From contig VXCM01000294.1 of assembly GCA_014773175.1 (NCBI GenBank), positions 80,131-144,130 on the forward strand: 64,000 bases of DNA, written 5' to 3'. How positions within the stretch are numbered: the first letter of the stretch is position 1; every line of letters starts with the position of its first letter. Shown piece after piece: positions 1-10,616 of this stretch. Under the pieces are notes generated by a model. The model did no database searches. It saw only the letters and a program-made list of their open reading frames with translations, and was not told where the DNA came from. The translations under genes were made by a program, and so were the position numbers. This DNA comes from Lucifuga dentata. Lineage: Eukaryota; Chordata; Actinopteri; Ophidiiformes; Bythitidae.

Positions 1-544
1 GGTAAAGCAGCAGAAATGGTGTTGTAATGGGATTAGGAAATGAATCAAACAGATTTTAACTTCTGAACCCACAAAGTTTTAAAATGTTCAAAGAAATTAC
101 TCTTGTCACTAACACACTAAGAAAAAAATTAGTCTTCACAAGTAGATATTAGTGAATAATTGATTGATAAACACAGGCTAACAGATCACAGTTTCATCTT
201 AATTAATGGAGGAAACAAAACATTCATATTTCAATATTTCCTTAAAAACTGCAAGAATTTGAGCAAAGAAGTCAATGTTAGTGATCACAGCTGCTAAGCT
301 AACATTGTTCATACATCGCTGGCAGAGCCACGTTTCTTTATTTCCTTGTCGGGATGTTGCATCATGGAACTTTTTCTAAACTTGCTTAAAGCTTCTTTAT
401 CCACTGTTTGGACTAGCATCGTATATTTAGCAAGCTACAAAGCACCACTTCGCAAATTTCACTCCAACATTTGCATTTTCTGTCACCGAAAGGGGAGCAT
501 ATCTATGTTCTCAGGGTCCTATGTGTTTCCCAGTTCAATATTCT

Positions 545-571
545 GGTAACACACATTAAGTGTGTGTTACC
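545..571. repeat. Short hairpin
   Basis: The arms GGTAACACAC (545-554) and GTGTGTTACC (562-571) are perfect reverse complements around a 7-nt loop. The hairpin directly abuts the telomere-like repeat. Function is unknown and it may be chance. Confidence 0.5.
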
Positions 572-585
572 CCTAACCCTAACCC
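570..585. repeat. Interstitial telomere-like motif
   Basis: The sequence holds about two and a half units of CCCTAA. This is the vertebrate telomere unit (TTAGGG) read on the other strand. It is too short to be a telomere and is most likely a chance or repair-derived interstitial motif. Confidence 0.6.
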
Positions 586-2491
586 ATTATGTGCTCTATT
601 GTGCTACATAAAGCTGGGGAACATAGGAATAACCCCACCAGAAGCACAACTAGCTAACGCTCTATGCCTGACTGAATCAGCATCATTTGCCTGCTTGTTT
701 TGCGTCGCAAATCAGCTTTCTTGGTATTTACCTGGATGTTTTGGAGTCAGGTGAAAAACAAATTGGTTGTGTTTCCACTATTGACTGTTAGCCAGTTAGC
801 CTTGTCGCCAAACTATTTCCAAAGAAGAGGTAGCTCCTTTTTAGGAACTAATTCATCAGGTGCTAACGTGGCTACTTTCAGTCATGCTTGTTTAGTTTCT
901 TCTTCTTCAACATGCTTCAACATGCCATATCAGTATCATCAATATTGTGATGTGACAAATTTTTATCATGTAAAAAATGATATTGGTATTATCATGGACA
1001 ATATGATTATGGCTTATGTTTATGAAAGACATCAGGGAAATATTTATTCTATTTGAAATGTCAAAAAATTTCTAGACTACAAGGAGACGATGAGTCAAAA
1101 ACTCTTCTTGTTTTTATCAGAGAAGCAACAATCGGCAGAGTCCTACAGTCAGGTATACAAGTCACGTACCACATGAAGCTTTTGATCCTCTCCAATGCTT
1201 AATCACAGACATACCAGAAACTTTATTAAAGACAATAGTTATAAATTTCTCCCACAAAGACAAATAAGTTTCCACAATAATAAATCATATTTCCCAGGAG
1301 AAAATGAATCCAAATCCTTCCTCATATCAACTTTTTGTTCTTTAAATTGAAAATGACTCAACTGACTCTCCGCAGAGAGTCTTTTTCACTGCAGTTTAGT
1401 GGGATTATTTCACAGAAAGGTTACAGACATGCCACTCCTGAATGCTTAATGATTCTGCCTAATGATTCTGATAACAACAGCCAGCGTGGTGAACAAAAAT
1501 AGCAAAAAACAATTAGCTGTAAAATACCACAGCACTTGAAGCATAATAATATAGTGGCTGCCTATAGCATGCAGCAGGCTCTGCACAGGAGCTCCATGTC
1601 GACTTTTACCTTTTGTCATTCTCTGAATAAAATAAAACAAGAGCCTTGACCCGAGAATCAAGTTAATCACAACTCCCTTTAGAAGGCTCAGAGGTAGAAG
1701 GCACGGCTTTGTGTGTGTCCTGTCACACACTGAATCCGATCTGTCTTTGTATTTCTGTGGATTATATAGAAAGTATTTGCTGATCTCTGGTGAAAAGAGA
1801 GATATGTGAGATGTTGACAGCATTGTTACAATACTTGCTGAACACAGAAGAGGCTCTACGTATCTATTTTTTGTGGGTGTTTTTATCCAAACAAAGAATA
1901 TTTTAATTTAATTATGAGAACGCTCACTCTGCCCACTGGTCAGAAATCTGGGAGCAGGAGGAAGAAAATCAAAACAGGAAACAGTTTTGCTATTGCAAGA
2001 AAATTAAATAACATGGAACAAAGATGACTTGGGATACTTTCCTAGTCATAGTCATCATTTAGTCCATTTAGCATATCAGCTATTACAGCAGAAGCTGAAT
2101 TTGACTTGTGGAAAACCACATTTTGCTTCACATGATGAGAAGAACACGTGTTGCCTTCAGATGCTGAACAAGAGAATGTAGCAATAAATTGAGAACATAC
2201 ACACACACGCTACCACTAACATGTTCATCTGAAGACTAATATGGTCTGACCTTTTCAAAGCATCCATTTTGTTTGCCATGGCTAATTGAAGGTGTAGTTT
2301 AAAACCAGTGGATCCCTAGAAGCAGGACCGGCCTGTGGCATAGGCGAACTAGGCGGTTGCCTAGGGCCCCATGGCCACTAGGGGGCCCCCACGCCAAGAG
2401 TGAAACTAAAGTGAAATTTCATTAGTGGTAAATAAGTTCAGGAACTGCAGAGATGTAACTAAATCTATACGCTAACTTTGTGAGCTATACC

Positions 2492-2626
2492 TTACCTGAT
2501 AGAAGTGGGAACAGTATATATAGAGCTCAATGTACTTAGACAACTCACTAAAGGTGTTNTTACCTGATAGAAGTGGGAACAGTATATATAGAGCTCAATG
2601 TACTTAGACAACTCACTAAAGGTGTT
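2492..2626. repeat. Exact 67-bp duplication around an N (assembly artefact)
   Basis: Bases 2492-2558 and 2560-2626 are identical, separated by one N at 2559. An exact copy either side of a one-base gap is the signature of an unmerged contig overlap. It lies inside the hAT-like element and inflates its length. Confidence 0.9.
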
Positions 2627-2932
2627 ATAAAACACACCTTTATTCAGCACAGAACTAATACAACATGGAATTTATGCATATTATGGTTTGACATTAGTTA
2701 AGATGAGGCTCATAGAGATGTTTATGGAGTGGGATGGGGGTATTGTGGGATGTAAGATTAATACTGTAGAGTGGGAGGTAAAGGGTAGCCACGCCCCTTT
2801 TGTACATTATTAGAAATTACTACAGTAGTTTGAAATCTGTTTAATTTGCATTTTACTTTTGGCTGTTGGGGAGAATGAAATAAGATTAAAAACGACAAAT
2901 AATATTTAGTAATCCACAGATATTTGTGTTTT

Positions 2933-2965
2933 TATTATTTATTTATTTATTTATTTATTTATTCA
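2933..2965. repeat. (TTTA)n microsatellite
   Basis: Roughly eight TTTA units lie within the hAT-like element. Confidence 0.7.
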
Positions 2966-3087
2966 TTTAAATTTAGCTTGACAGCATTCACACCAAAAAT
3001 ACCATCTCTCATGTCCCTGGATGGGGGGCCCCCAGCAAATAACTTGCCTAGGGCCCCAGAAAGGTTAGGGCCGGCCCTGACTAGAAG

Positions 3088-4350
3088 GCAGGAACAACAA
3101 TTCTGATAGTTAACAATAAATTTTCAAATTTTTTTCCATTTTTTTTCCAATTAACAATAAAATTTTCAGTTAATGTTTTAAAATTTACAGATCAGCACAT
3201 GCAGATACTGAAACAGTCAATCGATCGTGGATTGTGTGATGAGTCGATGCTCATGCAGAAGCAGAGTCATTACAAAGGCAAAACATCATTTTCCATTGCA
3301 ATGGAAAATGATGTTTTTGTATTTGTTTACATTTAGCCACTATGATCATATTTGACAGCGTGATCACTATTTGCTCCTTGTTGCATCCACATTTTAAATG
3401 TGTAACTTTTTCTGTCTCACTCCAAGATTTAAATGCAAATCTTCATCCTTCGTTCACTCCATTCAACTTCTCCCATTCTTTCCGATGCTAAAACCTTTCT
3501 CGGCCCTTTCAACAGATGGAGCAACCGAGCCTTTTGCTGGCTTGGTTATTCCGTTACAAATCTGCCAACACTTGTCCCTGCTTGAAGCTAACCCAAGGTC
3601 AGAATTATAAGTGACCCTCCATGTGTACACAATGAGACATTTAGTGGATGAGATGCAGACAAAGGCCAATGCAAAATACAGTCTCAAGGGTGGGATGATA
3701 TTTGGAAAAGACAAAGTGTTTTGTTCAGTGCTGTCTGTTAGTGCCAAGGACTGATGATGCTCTTGAGTGATTTGTAAAGTGTGTGTTTGGCATGATATAT
3801 CTTGTGCTAACTTCACTTTGTGTGTCTCCACTGGGAAGCAAATGCAAGGCCACAGAAGTGCTCTGAGATTTGAGCTGAGCACTTAGTCTGCTTTCAATGT
3901 GGATGCTGTAAAGGGTGAAAAGTGTTTCAGTAAATGCTATGTTGCTAATGTTTGTTTCAAGGGCCAATTCCAGCATTCACAATCAAGGTCACTTTGCAGT
4001 TTCTTTTCCTACGCCTTTTATATGACACATCACAACATGTTTTATTATTTTGTGTAGTTAAAAGGAAATGACAACTGGACATCTGTAGACTGGGAATCCA
4101 GCTAAACAAATGACAGCAATTAGAGACTGGGTAATGCATTGTCCACCAAACTACTCTGGTGAATCCCCTGATGTTTGCCTACAGGGGTAATAACTCTTGA
4201 AGTGTTAGCATTTTCCTAATTGCATTATTTCCAACATGCTGCTCTCCTTCCGCCACCTTTTTCCCCTCCTCCTTCCCTTCTTTCTTTCTTTCCTCCCAAA
4301 TGAAATGGGGTGATGGACTCCTCCATTACATGAATGCTATCAGGGGAGTG
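3088..4350. other. Unique stretch, no gene seen
   Basis: No gene or transposon end is recognised. The stretch contains the 38-bp palindrome at 3280-3317 and a pyrimidine-rich tract near 4245-4300. A 139-codon minus-strand open frame at 3463-3882 shows no recognisable domain. Confidence 0.4.
3280..3317. repeat. 38-bp perfect palindrome
   Basis: The half-site AAAACATCATTTTCCATTG (3280-3298) is followed with no spacer by its exact reverse complement (3299-3317). It could form a cruciform or be a replication or repair product. No element boundaries were recognised around it. Confidence 0.9.
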
Positions 4351-4354
4351 GTTA

Positions 4355-4690
4355 ATGAGAACGGATAAAGCGGTTCCTATCAGTTAGCTGACCCATTATC
4401 ATCCCTTATTGTGGCAAAATCTCATTTGACTGTGTTTTAATTAAACAGCGCCGGCTAAGTAAAAGGCCGCCTCGCATTCAGCGCGGCTGAACCCGGGGCA
4501 CCACAGCAGTAATCATTTGGCACAGGTAACTTTTAATCATTCTGCCAATGCAACACGGGACACCCTCCGCTGTGATACGTAGGCAGCTTATTAGGGCTCC
4601 TTTTGTTGGCTGCCCCCAATTGCACTTTTTGACGAACCCAGAAAAAAGTCCCTTGTGTTTCACGGCCCAGCGTATGGTGTGGCATCAAGA
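4355..4690. promoter_or_regulatory. Candidate conserved non-coding element
   Basis: About 330 bp free of simple repeats and transposon signatures, richer in GC than its surroundings, with homeodomain-type AT cores (TTTTAATTAAAC, AGTAATCATT, AACTTTTAATCATT). The composition resembles teleost developmental enhancers. This is inference only, because conservation cannot be checked from one sequence. Confidence 0.2.
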
Positions 4691-5484
4691 GAAAAAAAGA
4701 AGAGGAATAAAAGGCAAAGGATAGTGAATAAAAGAGAGAAAATCAGTGAAGCACAGAAGCAACCGAGCTTTAATCACCCCNCAACTCACCTAAAAGTTTT
4801 ATAACAAAAGCTGCCACCTCCTCTGTGCTGCAAACTGTCTGGCTGCAAATAAAGATTTTGAAAGTGTGCTGCGCACTCGTCCTTGGAGGACAAAAAGTTC
4901 TCCTGATAAGAAAAAAATAATATTTTTAACATACTAAGTTCGGAGAAATTGGAGAGAGAGCAAGAAAAAGAGCACCAAGGAGAAGAATGAACTATTAATG
5001 ACAGATGAGAAAGAGAGGAAGACAAAAAAAAAAGGAGTGGAGAGCATGAAAGATGCACACAGACTGAGATAGGGGAGTATGGCAAACAGAGAGGGAGAGG
5101 ATGAGAAAGAAGCATTTCCTCCTGTGAGGCCTGGTTGTGCAGTGAATCTCTTTAAAGACAACAAAGCCAGAAAAAGCTACGAGATGAAGCCACTCATCAT
5201 CCAACCTCTCCTGCTCTCAATCAAAAGAAAAGCAAGAAAACAGCTTTGATCTGCCCTCTTTATCGCTTTTCCCTCTCTCCATCTTTCCACCTCTCCTGTG
5301 CTCTCTTTCTAGCATCCATTTCACACTTAAAATGCAATCTATATCCAGATACATTATCCAGACGGTGAAAAATGTGTGTTAATGCATTTTGTAAATATTT
5401 GCAGAAGCATTGCAATCGGAATGTAATCTGACCTGACCAGCTGGCATGATCGGATCTCCTTTGCAACTAGCCAGGTATAAATGC
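4691..5484. other. Purine-rich, then unique sequence, no gene
   Basis: About 4925-5110 is strongly purine-rich (GA) on the + strand, so the minus-strand open frames there are Ser/Leu/Phe-rich low complexity. A lone N lies at 4781 without flanking duplication. No gene is recognised. Confidence 0.5.
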
Positions 5485-5635
5485 CATCATAAGATAAAAT
5501 CTACTCATAAGTTGAAAATGTCACCCTGCTTTGTCTTACGGCTCACTTTCATTAAATTTATTTTGAATCTGGAGTTGTGACTATAATAATAAATGCATCC
5601 CTGCATCTGGAAGCCCATGCATAATTAGTTATTAT
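5485..5635 (+). repeat. Dispersed repeat, copy 1 (pair with 13.3 kb)
   Basis: This matches 13265-13436 in the same orientation at roughly three quarters identity by eye. Shared blocks include GTTGAAAATGTCACC and the segments around AAAATCT, TTATTTTGAA and GCCCATGC. The family is not identified and no terminal repeats are seen, so it is probably an old interspersed repeat. Confidence 0.6.
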
Positions 5636-5663
5636 CTCTGCCATTGAAGTCACTGTTTGTTGT

Positions 5664-5850
5664 CACTGATCACTGTTTGTTTGTTTGTCTGTTTATTAGC
5701 AGGATATCACAAAAACTTGTGAATTGATTTGGATGAAAGTTATGGGACAGATAGATAATGTCGAGAGAAAGAAATGATTAAATTTTGGAGGCGATCCATT
5801 TAATATTCTGGATTACAAGGGATCCAACAATTTTTCACTGTCACGACCTT
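5664..5850 (+). repeat. Dispersed repeat family (GTTT)n / GGATAT type, copy 1
   Basis: It begins with a GTTT-rich tract and then reads AGCAGGATATCACAAAAAC, TTTGGATGAAAGTTATGGGA and ATTAAATTTTGGAGGCGATCC. The same order of blocks, diverged, recurs near 28820-28955 and 35101-35265. I know this as an abundant unassigned fish interspersed repeat; the class is uncertain. Confidence 0.5.
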
Positions 5851-5954
5851 GAAATCAGACATATAAAAAGATTTATGATTTATTGTCATTGTACAGTGGT
5901 ATTACAGTCATCATCTTCTCCCTGTTTTATATCCATAACTGTTGAAAATGTCAA

Positions 5955-5985
5955 CTTTTTTTTTTTTTTTNTTTTTTTTTTTTTT
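5955..5985. repeat. Poly-T run interrupted by N
   Basis: A T homopolymer of unknown true length has an N at 5971. The single-base gap marks an assembly break at the homopolymer. Confidence 0.9.
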
Positions 5986-6009
5986 GCCCATCTTGCATGA
6001 AAAAAAAAA

Positions 6010-7115
6010 ATCATGCATCTGGCTCCAGATCTGCCTTATAATCTAATTAACTCTGGGTTTTCCTTAAATGCTGACTTTTCTGGGGACAAAATTAAGCTGT
6101 TATACTTTTTGGGTAAAGTGAACTTGATGTGCATCCAAAATCATCACCATCCTGCAACATCACTGGGCCACATGGAAAGATCAGAAGTGTTAAAAACTCA
6201 TCCAGCTAGCCGTGTCGATGAGTTTATTAGCCCTCTCCTCTGAGACATCTCCTTCATTAGCCTCACTAAAACGTCAGTCATGATGTGGGAGTCAGCGAGC
6301 GTACGTCCACGCAAATCAGACATATCTACGGAAGCTTTGATGAGCTGGGATTTGATCAGTCCCTCAGCATCAGACATCAGCTGAGCATTAACGACAGAGA
6401 GGGAGAAGAGCAACCTTCAAAGCGTGCATAGCTAGTGGACATGAAAGTGTGTGTGTGTGTGTGTGTGTGTGTCAGAGGCAGATGGAGCGAGTGAGAGCAG
6501 CTGAAAGAGAGATGGAATTTTTCAACCCCACTTCAGTGTAAGCTGTTGAGAAAGAAGATGAGGCAAGTATAACTATCTGTCTTTGTGCTAGATAAGTAGT
6601 AAAAAGTTGGCTTATCACAGTTTAAAAAAAATGAAAAAAATGCTCTCTTAGTGCTGAAATCTTGGTATTCAGCTGGCACTGTCCCTTAGCTATTTTACTC
6701 CATTTATGGATTCATCTAAGTGTTGAATGAAATAAAAACAGACCTTCCAAAGTAGCACAATTCAAAAGCACAGCAAAAACCTGATAATTGCCACTGTGGA
6801 TGCAGAGGATCTTTTTCCTGAGCCACGCTCCACTCCATACGAGGTAATGAGTCTACTGGCCTTTAGATTCTCAAACACCACAACAACGTGGCTGAATCGT
6901 ACCTCCAACTAGTTTATGAAATGGTAAAAACAGTGAACTAAAGTGGATGAAATCTCTAAAGTGCCGCAGAGTTCTTTAAAAGGTCCCCAGACGGTCTTCA
7001 GTTGGACGCCATGAAAACCTACAGCTTATTTGTTGGGAAACTGGTCAGTAGTCATCAAGATGAATGAAATCAAAAACCATGGTGACTATGAACCTTTGAG
7101 CCTTTAGCAGCTAGG
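6010..7115. other. Unique stretch with a (GT)13 microsatellite
   Basis: GT repeats occupy 6447-6472. No gene or clear element was recognised in the remainder. The last few hundred bases before 7116 may be decayed LINE sequence leading into the Rex3-like tail, but I cannot support this. Confidence 0.4.
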
Positions 7116-7560
7116 TGGAAACCAGGGAACGCCCAGAATACACCGGATGGATTATTTATCCCATCTGGCCTTGAGAGCCTTGGGATTATTTATTCATTTA
7201 TTTATTTTTGTGTTTTATTGGCTTTTATTTATTTATTTATTTTTACTTTTTATTTACTACTTTAGTTTTTACCTATTCCCATGCCTATCATTTGTGTCCT
7301 TGTTTTAACGGTAGCTTAACTGAACTTTACCTGAATTTTGTCCTGCTCTTGTTTTGCCTGTCTGTTTTTTTTTTTTTTGTAAACTCTGTTTTTAAAGGTG
7401 CTATATTAATAAAATTATTATTATTATTATTATTATTATTTCCCAGGAATGGCTGAAGGACACGGGGACATCTGAGCAACTTTGATTAGCCTGTTGTCTC
7501 CATGACATACATCTGGAAAAGCTATGGAAAATGGATGGATGAATGAATGAACAGATGGAT
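7116..7560 (+). mobile_element. Rex3/RTE-like LINE 3' end, interrupted
   Basis: The segment CACCGGATGGATTATTTATC, CATCTGGCCTTGAGAGCCTTGGGATT continues after an interruption as CCCAGGAATGGCTGAAGGAC and ends in AAAATGGATGGATG. This order and the ATGG-type tail are typical of the 3' end of teleost Rex3/RTE LINEs. The two halves meet cleanly if 7187-7441 is removed. No functional reading frame remains. Confidence 0.6.
7187..7441 (+). mobile_element. Nested LINE 3' tail inside the Rex3-like remnant
   Basis: A T-rich segment ends with TTTTTAAAGGTGCTATATTA, ATAAAA and an (ATT)n tail at 7414-7441. The motif GTGCTATATTAATAAAATTATT is typical of fish LINE 3' UTRs that end in a microsatellite. It separates two halves of the Rex3-like tail, so it inserted later. 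The exact left boundary and target duplication are unclear because of TTTA repeats. Confidence 0.5.
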
Positions 7561-7604
7561 TGATGGAGAGTTTTTTTCACTGCTGCTTGTTGGTCAAAGG
7601 TAAT

Positions 7605-8450
7605 ACTATTATTTTTTATTTCAATGTTTATTTAGATAGGGACCGATGCAGAGACGTATGTCATTCATAGAATAAACTACATCATAGCATTTTTAGCCAA
7701 GGCTAGTTTGCAAAGCTTGTCCCTAGTTGGGCTTCCACAGAAGTACATAATCCACAATATAATACAACATTACAACATTAGTATAACTACAAAGCAAAAT
7801 AAAATACATACTCATGCAACTGAGCAGGACAAACAACAAAACAAACACACAATGTAGTATACAATACAAATACCCATACACTGTCCATCATTAAAACCCA
7901 CTAGAAAATCAGTCTCACATAATATATAAAAAATAGAATATAAAAGTCTTAGAGCTATACTGGATTTTAAATGCATTGGATCGATGACAGCTGTTAACCC
8001 ATGATTACACTTGAGTATTTTTCAAATGCTGTTTCAACTTAGATTTATTAAAATGATCCCAATTATCTTCCTGCTTGAGCTCCACAGGTAAAGAGTTCCA
8101 GATTTTTTTTTTTTTTTTTCCAGAGTTTCAGACTTTAACCTCCTGAATGGAAAAGGCCATCTGTCCAAAGGAAGTTTTGTGAGACTGGACTTTACAATTT
8201 CCTGCAATTGCTCCCGAGTTACAGACCCAGAAACCCAAAGAGGTTTCACCATGTCACGAAGAACCTGTGGAGCCTTATTATAGAAACATTTAAAGATTAA
8301 TCTTGAATTAGAAAATTTCATAAAAGTATGAAACTTTAGCACGTTTAATTTCTTCAGGACATGGCAGTGGTGGTATCTAAGCGGCTTTCTGTCTAGAATT
8401 TTTATGACGTAATTATGGCGCGACTGCCAACATCCAACATTTGGACTGAA
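7605..8450 (-). mobile_element. Minus-strand LINE 3' fragment (L2/CR1/I-type)
   Basis: Read on the minus strand, about 8450-8120 encodes a LINE C-terminal segment with the blocks VLKKLNVLKFHTFMKF and FKCFYNKAPQVLRDM. After a 17-base T run (8103-8119) the frame shifts and continues as IWNSLPVELKQEDNW and KSKLKQHLKNTQV, ending at a stop at 8005-8007. The WNSLP...LKSKLK ending is characteristic of non-LTR retrotransposon proteins. The 3' UTR runs to about 7605 and ends with CCCTATCTAAATAAA. The 5' part is missing, as usual for truncated LINEs. The clade is not resolved. Confidence 0.75.
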
Positions 8451-8474
8451 GGATGTGACTTGACTGGTGTGTAT

Positions 8475-8492
8475 GTGTGTGTGTGTGTGTGT
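8475..8492. repeat. (GT)n microsatellite
   Basis: Nine uninterrupted GT units at the upstream edge of the minus-strand LINE. Confidence 0.9.
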
Positions 8493-8780
8493 CTTGAAAC
8501 AGACCTGGGCCACCTGAGAGGAAACAGGTAACCACCTTCACTCCTAATGCCTCGTGGCTTCACAGAGTCATTAATTTTCCCATTTCACAGACTGTTCACA
8601 GTCAAATTTGAAAAAGCCAATGACATCTTCTTATTTTCTCATCATAACTTTTCATTTTTTCCATTTTTTTCACCAGACTGACTTTCCAGGTCTCTCTCCA
8701 CCTGCATCACTCATTGCTTTAAAATTTTTTATTATCCTGTTGAGTTATTTCAGTGCTCTTCATGTCTTTTTCCTCCTTGT

Positions 8781-8783
<3 letters not shown>

Positions 8784-8813
<30 letters not shown>
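8784..8813. repeat. (TC)n microsatellite
   Basis: About fifteen TC units. Confidence 0.9.
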
Positions 8814-8814
<1 letters not shown>

Positions 8815-9041
8815 ATCCCATCCCCAACTGCTGTCATTGCCATTTTCGCAGTCACGTTCTGTAGGGAGGTGATAACTTAAAAGGGATGAAGAGGAGGAGA
8901 AACACTGTTTTTTGATAATGTGGACAATGCTCCTGTGTGTGTGTGTATATGCATATAGGTATGTGTGGAATCGCTTGCTTATGTTCAACCACAAACGCCA
9001 TGCACATTTGCAATTAATGAAAGAGTAAGTAGCCGATGTGC

Positions 9042-9067
9042 CACACACACACACACACACACACACA
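9042..9067. repeat. (CA)n microsatellite
   Basis: About thirteen CA units. Confidence 0.9.
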
Positions 9068-10505
9068 AAGTGGAAAACTATATGATCCTGTGGACTTTCT
9101 ATCCATTTATGTGGGATCCCAAGAGACTTTTAGTGTTCCAGTAAAAAAAAAAATAAATCAAAAATTACAGTATTCTACAGCAGACTTCAATTGCTCTTAT
9201 TTCCACAGTTTTCATTTTTATCGCATGATTGCAAGCAAGGAACTACTACGAACAGTTCCGATAAAGTATTCCCAAATTTAGTTCTGACCTTAAGGTCTGA
9301 AAGTGCCTTTTGGTATGAGAGAAAAATCTACCCTAAAAAAATTGCCTTTGGTGATATTCTTTACATTTCTTGGTGTATTGTGTTGACTGGTCGTATATTT
9401 TTGTTATGCCCATCAGTAATTAGTCAGATATAGACAAAAAGATGTCACGAGGTAAATCCAATGCATTTAAAACTGATTTTAAGTGAAAAATAATGTTTGT
9501 TTTTTTTTTTTTTTTTTNGACATGCTGATTATGGAACATAAACATTTAGAAATATGTTAGATTACCGTATTATTTGCAGATATGCTGTTTAATAAGTATT
9601 GATAATTTGTGTGGATTGTGTTTTTCTGCTGGAAATATGGAATTATCTGGAACATCGTTTCCAGCACAGTACATATTCAATATTTCAACTGGGAATTGGA
9701 TTTGTATCTGCAAAAATAAGACAAGATGTATATATATGATTGTATGGATCCAGCCATGAAATACTTGCAAATGGAACAGGTGGCAGGGAGCTGGGACGGC
9801 AGCATCCTCTGTCGAGAGCGAGACAAGGTGTTAACAGTTTTACAGAATGATAAATGTTATAAAAGGAACTGATGTGTGACTAATCTGCCTATTGTCAGGG
9901 GAAGAGAAATGACGTTCCAATCTGAAAACCAGGTATGGATGTNAGACACACACTCACTCACACACACACACACACACACAGATTTATTTAACAGATAAGG
10001 AAAACGTGACAATAAGGGACTTAGAACATTTTTAGCGGGTGTACAAAACAAAAATGCACCCTCATGCTTTGCGGTCCGGGCTTATGGACCACATTTATGA
10101 CTCATTTTGTGACCCACCAACATAAAGTCCACAAGCACAGCTTAAAAAGTAGACTTCACACGCCTCGGCCTCCTTTGCCTTGATAATGTGTCTCTGTCTG
10201 CATGTTAAGTGGCCCCTAACCCGGTGATTGCTGTTAAACATTCTGATCCAACATAAAAAGGTTATCAGATATTGACCTGTCGTCTGAGCTGACATTTTCT
10301 GGCTAAGCCCTGCAGCGCCAGAAACAGTGCGAGACCAGAGTGTGAGAGACCAGCAGCATATTAAATGGTAACATGCCATATTTGAATTGGGATGAGACTG
10401 TGAGAGTGAAGGTTAAGTCAGTTCAGCTATCATATTTAAAGCTTAGTCTAAGCTTTCACCCAAAGGGGCAACATTTTTCCATTGTGGTTTCATTCTCTGC
10501 ATCTT
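9068..10505. other. Unique stretch with simple repeats, no gene
   Basis: The stretch contains a poly-T run ending at an N (9500-9518) and a CA-rich tract (about 9944-9980) just after an N at 9943. No reading frame or element is recognised. Confidence 0.4.
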
Positions 10506-10616
10506 AAGGCTCCTGTAGATTGTGATTTTGGGCTGTTGCAGATGAAAGTTACCGATCGCGATTAAATCTATGATCATCAATCGAAAACATTAGTCCTAGA
10601 TCGCAGATGATTCATG
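10506..10616 (+). repeat. Diverged direct repeat, copy 1 (pair with 12.3 kb)
   Basis: It shares the order AAGGCTCCT, TTGTG, TTGGGC, GATTAAATCT, GATCATCAATC and GATTCATG with 12284-12383. Identity is low, roughly two thirds by eye. The pair may be flanking parts of one old element or two copies of an old repeat. Confidence 0.4.

Larger units (their letters stand above)
1..2314. other. Unique non-coding stretch
   Basis: I see no gene here. Open frames are short and unlike any family I know; the longest is 125 codons on the minus strand near 1446-1823, with no recognisable domain. A short telomere-like motif and a hairpin near 545-585 are listed separately. No transposon ends were recognised. 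Confidence 0.5.
2323..3079. mobile_element. hAT-like non-autonomous DNA transposon
   Basis: The left end reads CAGGACCGGCC and the right end is its near reverse complement GGCCGGCCCTG. Flanking octamers CCTAGAAG (2315-2322) and ACTAGAAG (3080-3087) match at 7 of 8 positions, as expected for the 8-bp target duplication of hAT elements. The motif GCCTAGGGCCCC occurs near both ends. Inside are an assembly duplication around an N at 2559 and a TTTA-rich tract near 2933-2965. No transposase frame is present, so it is a non-autonomous or deleted copy of about 757 bp, of which about 68 bp is assembly artefact. Confidence 0.8.
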
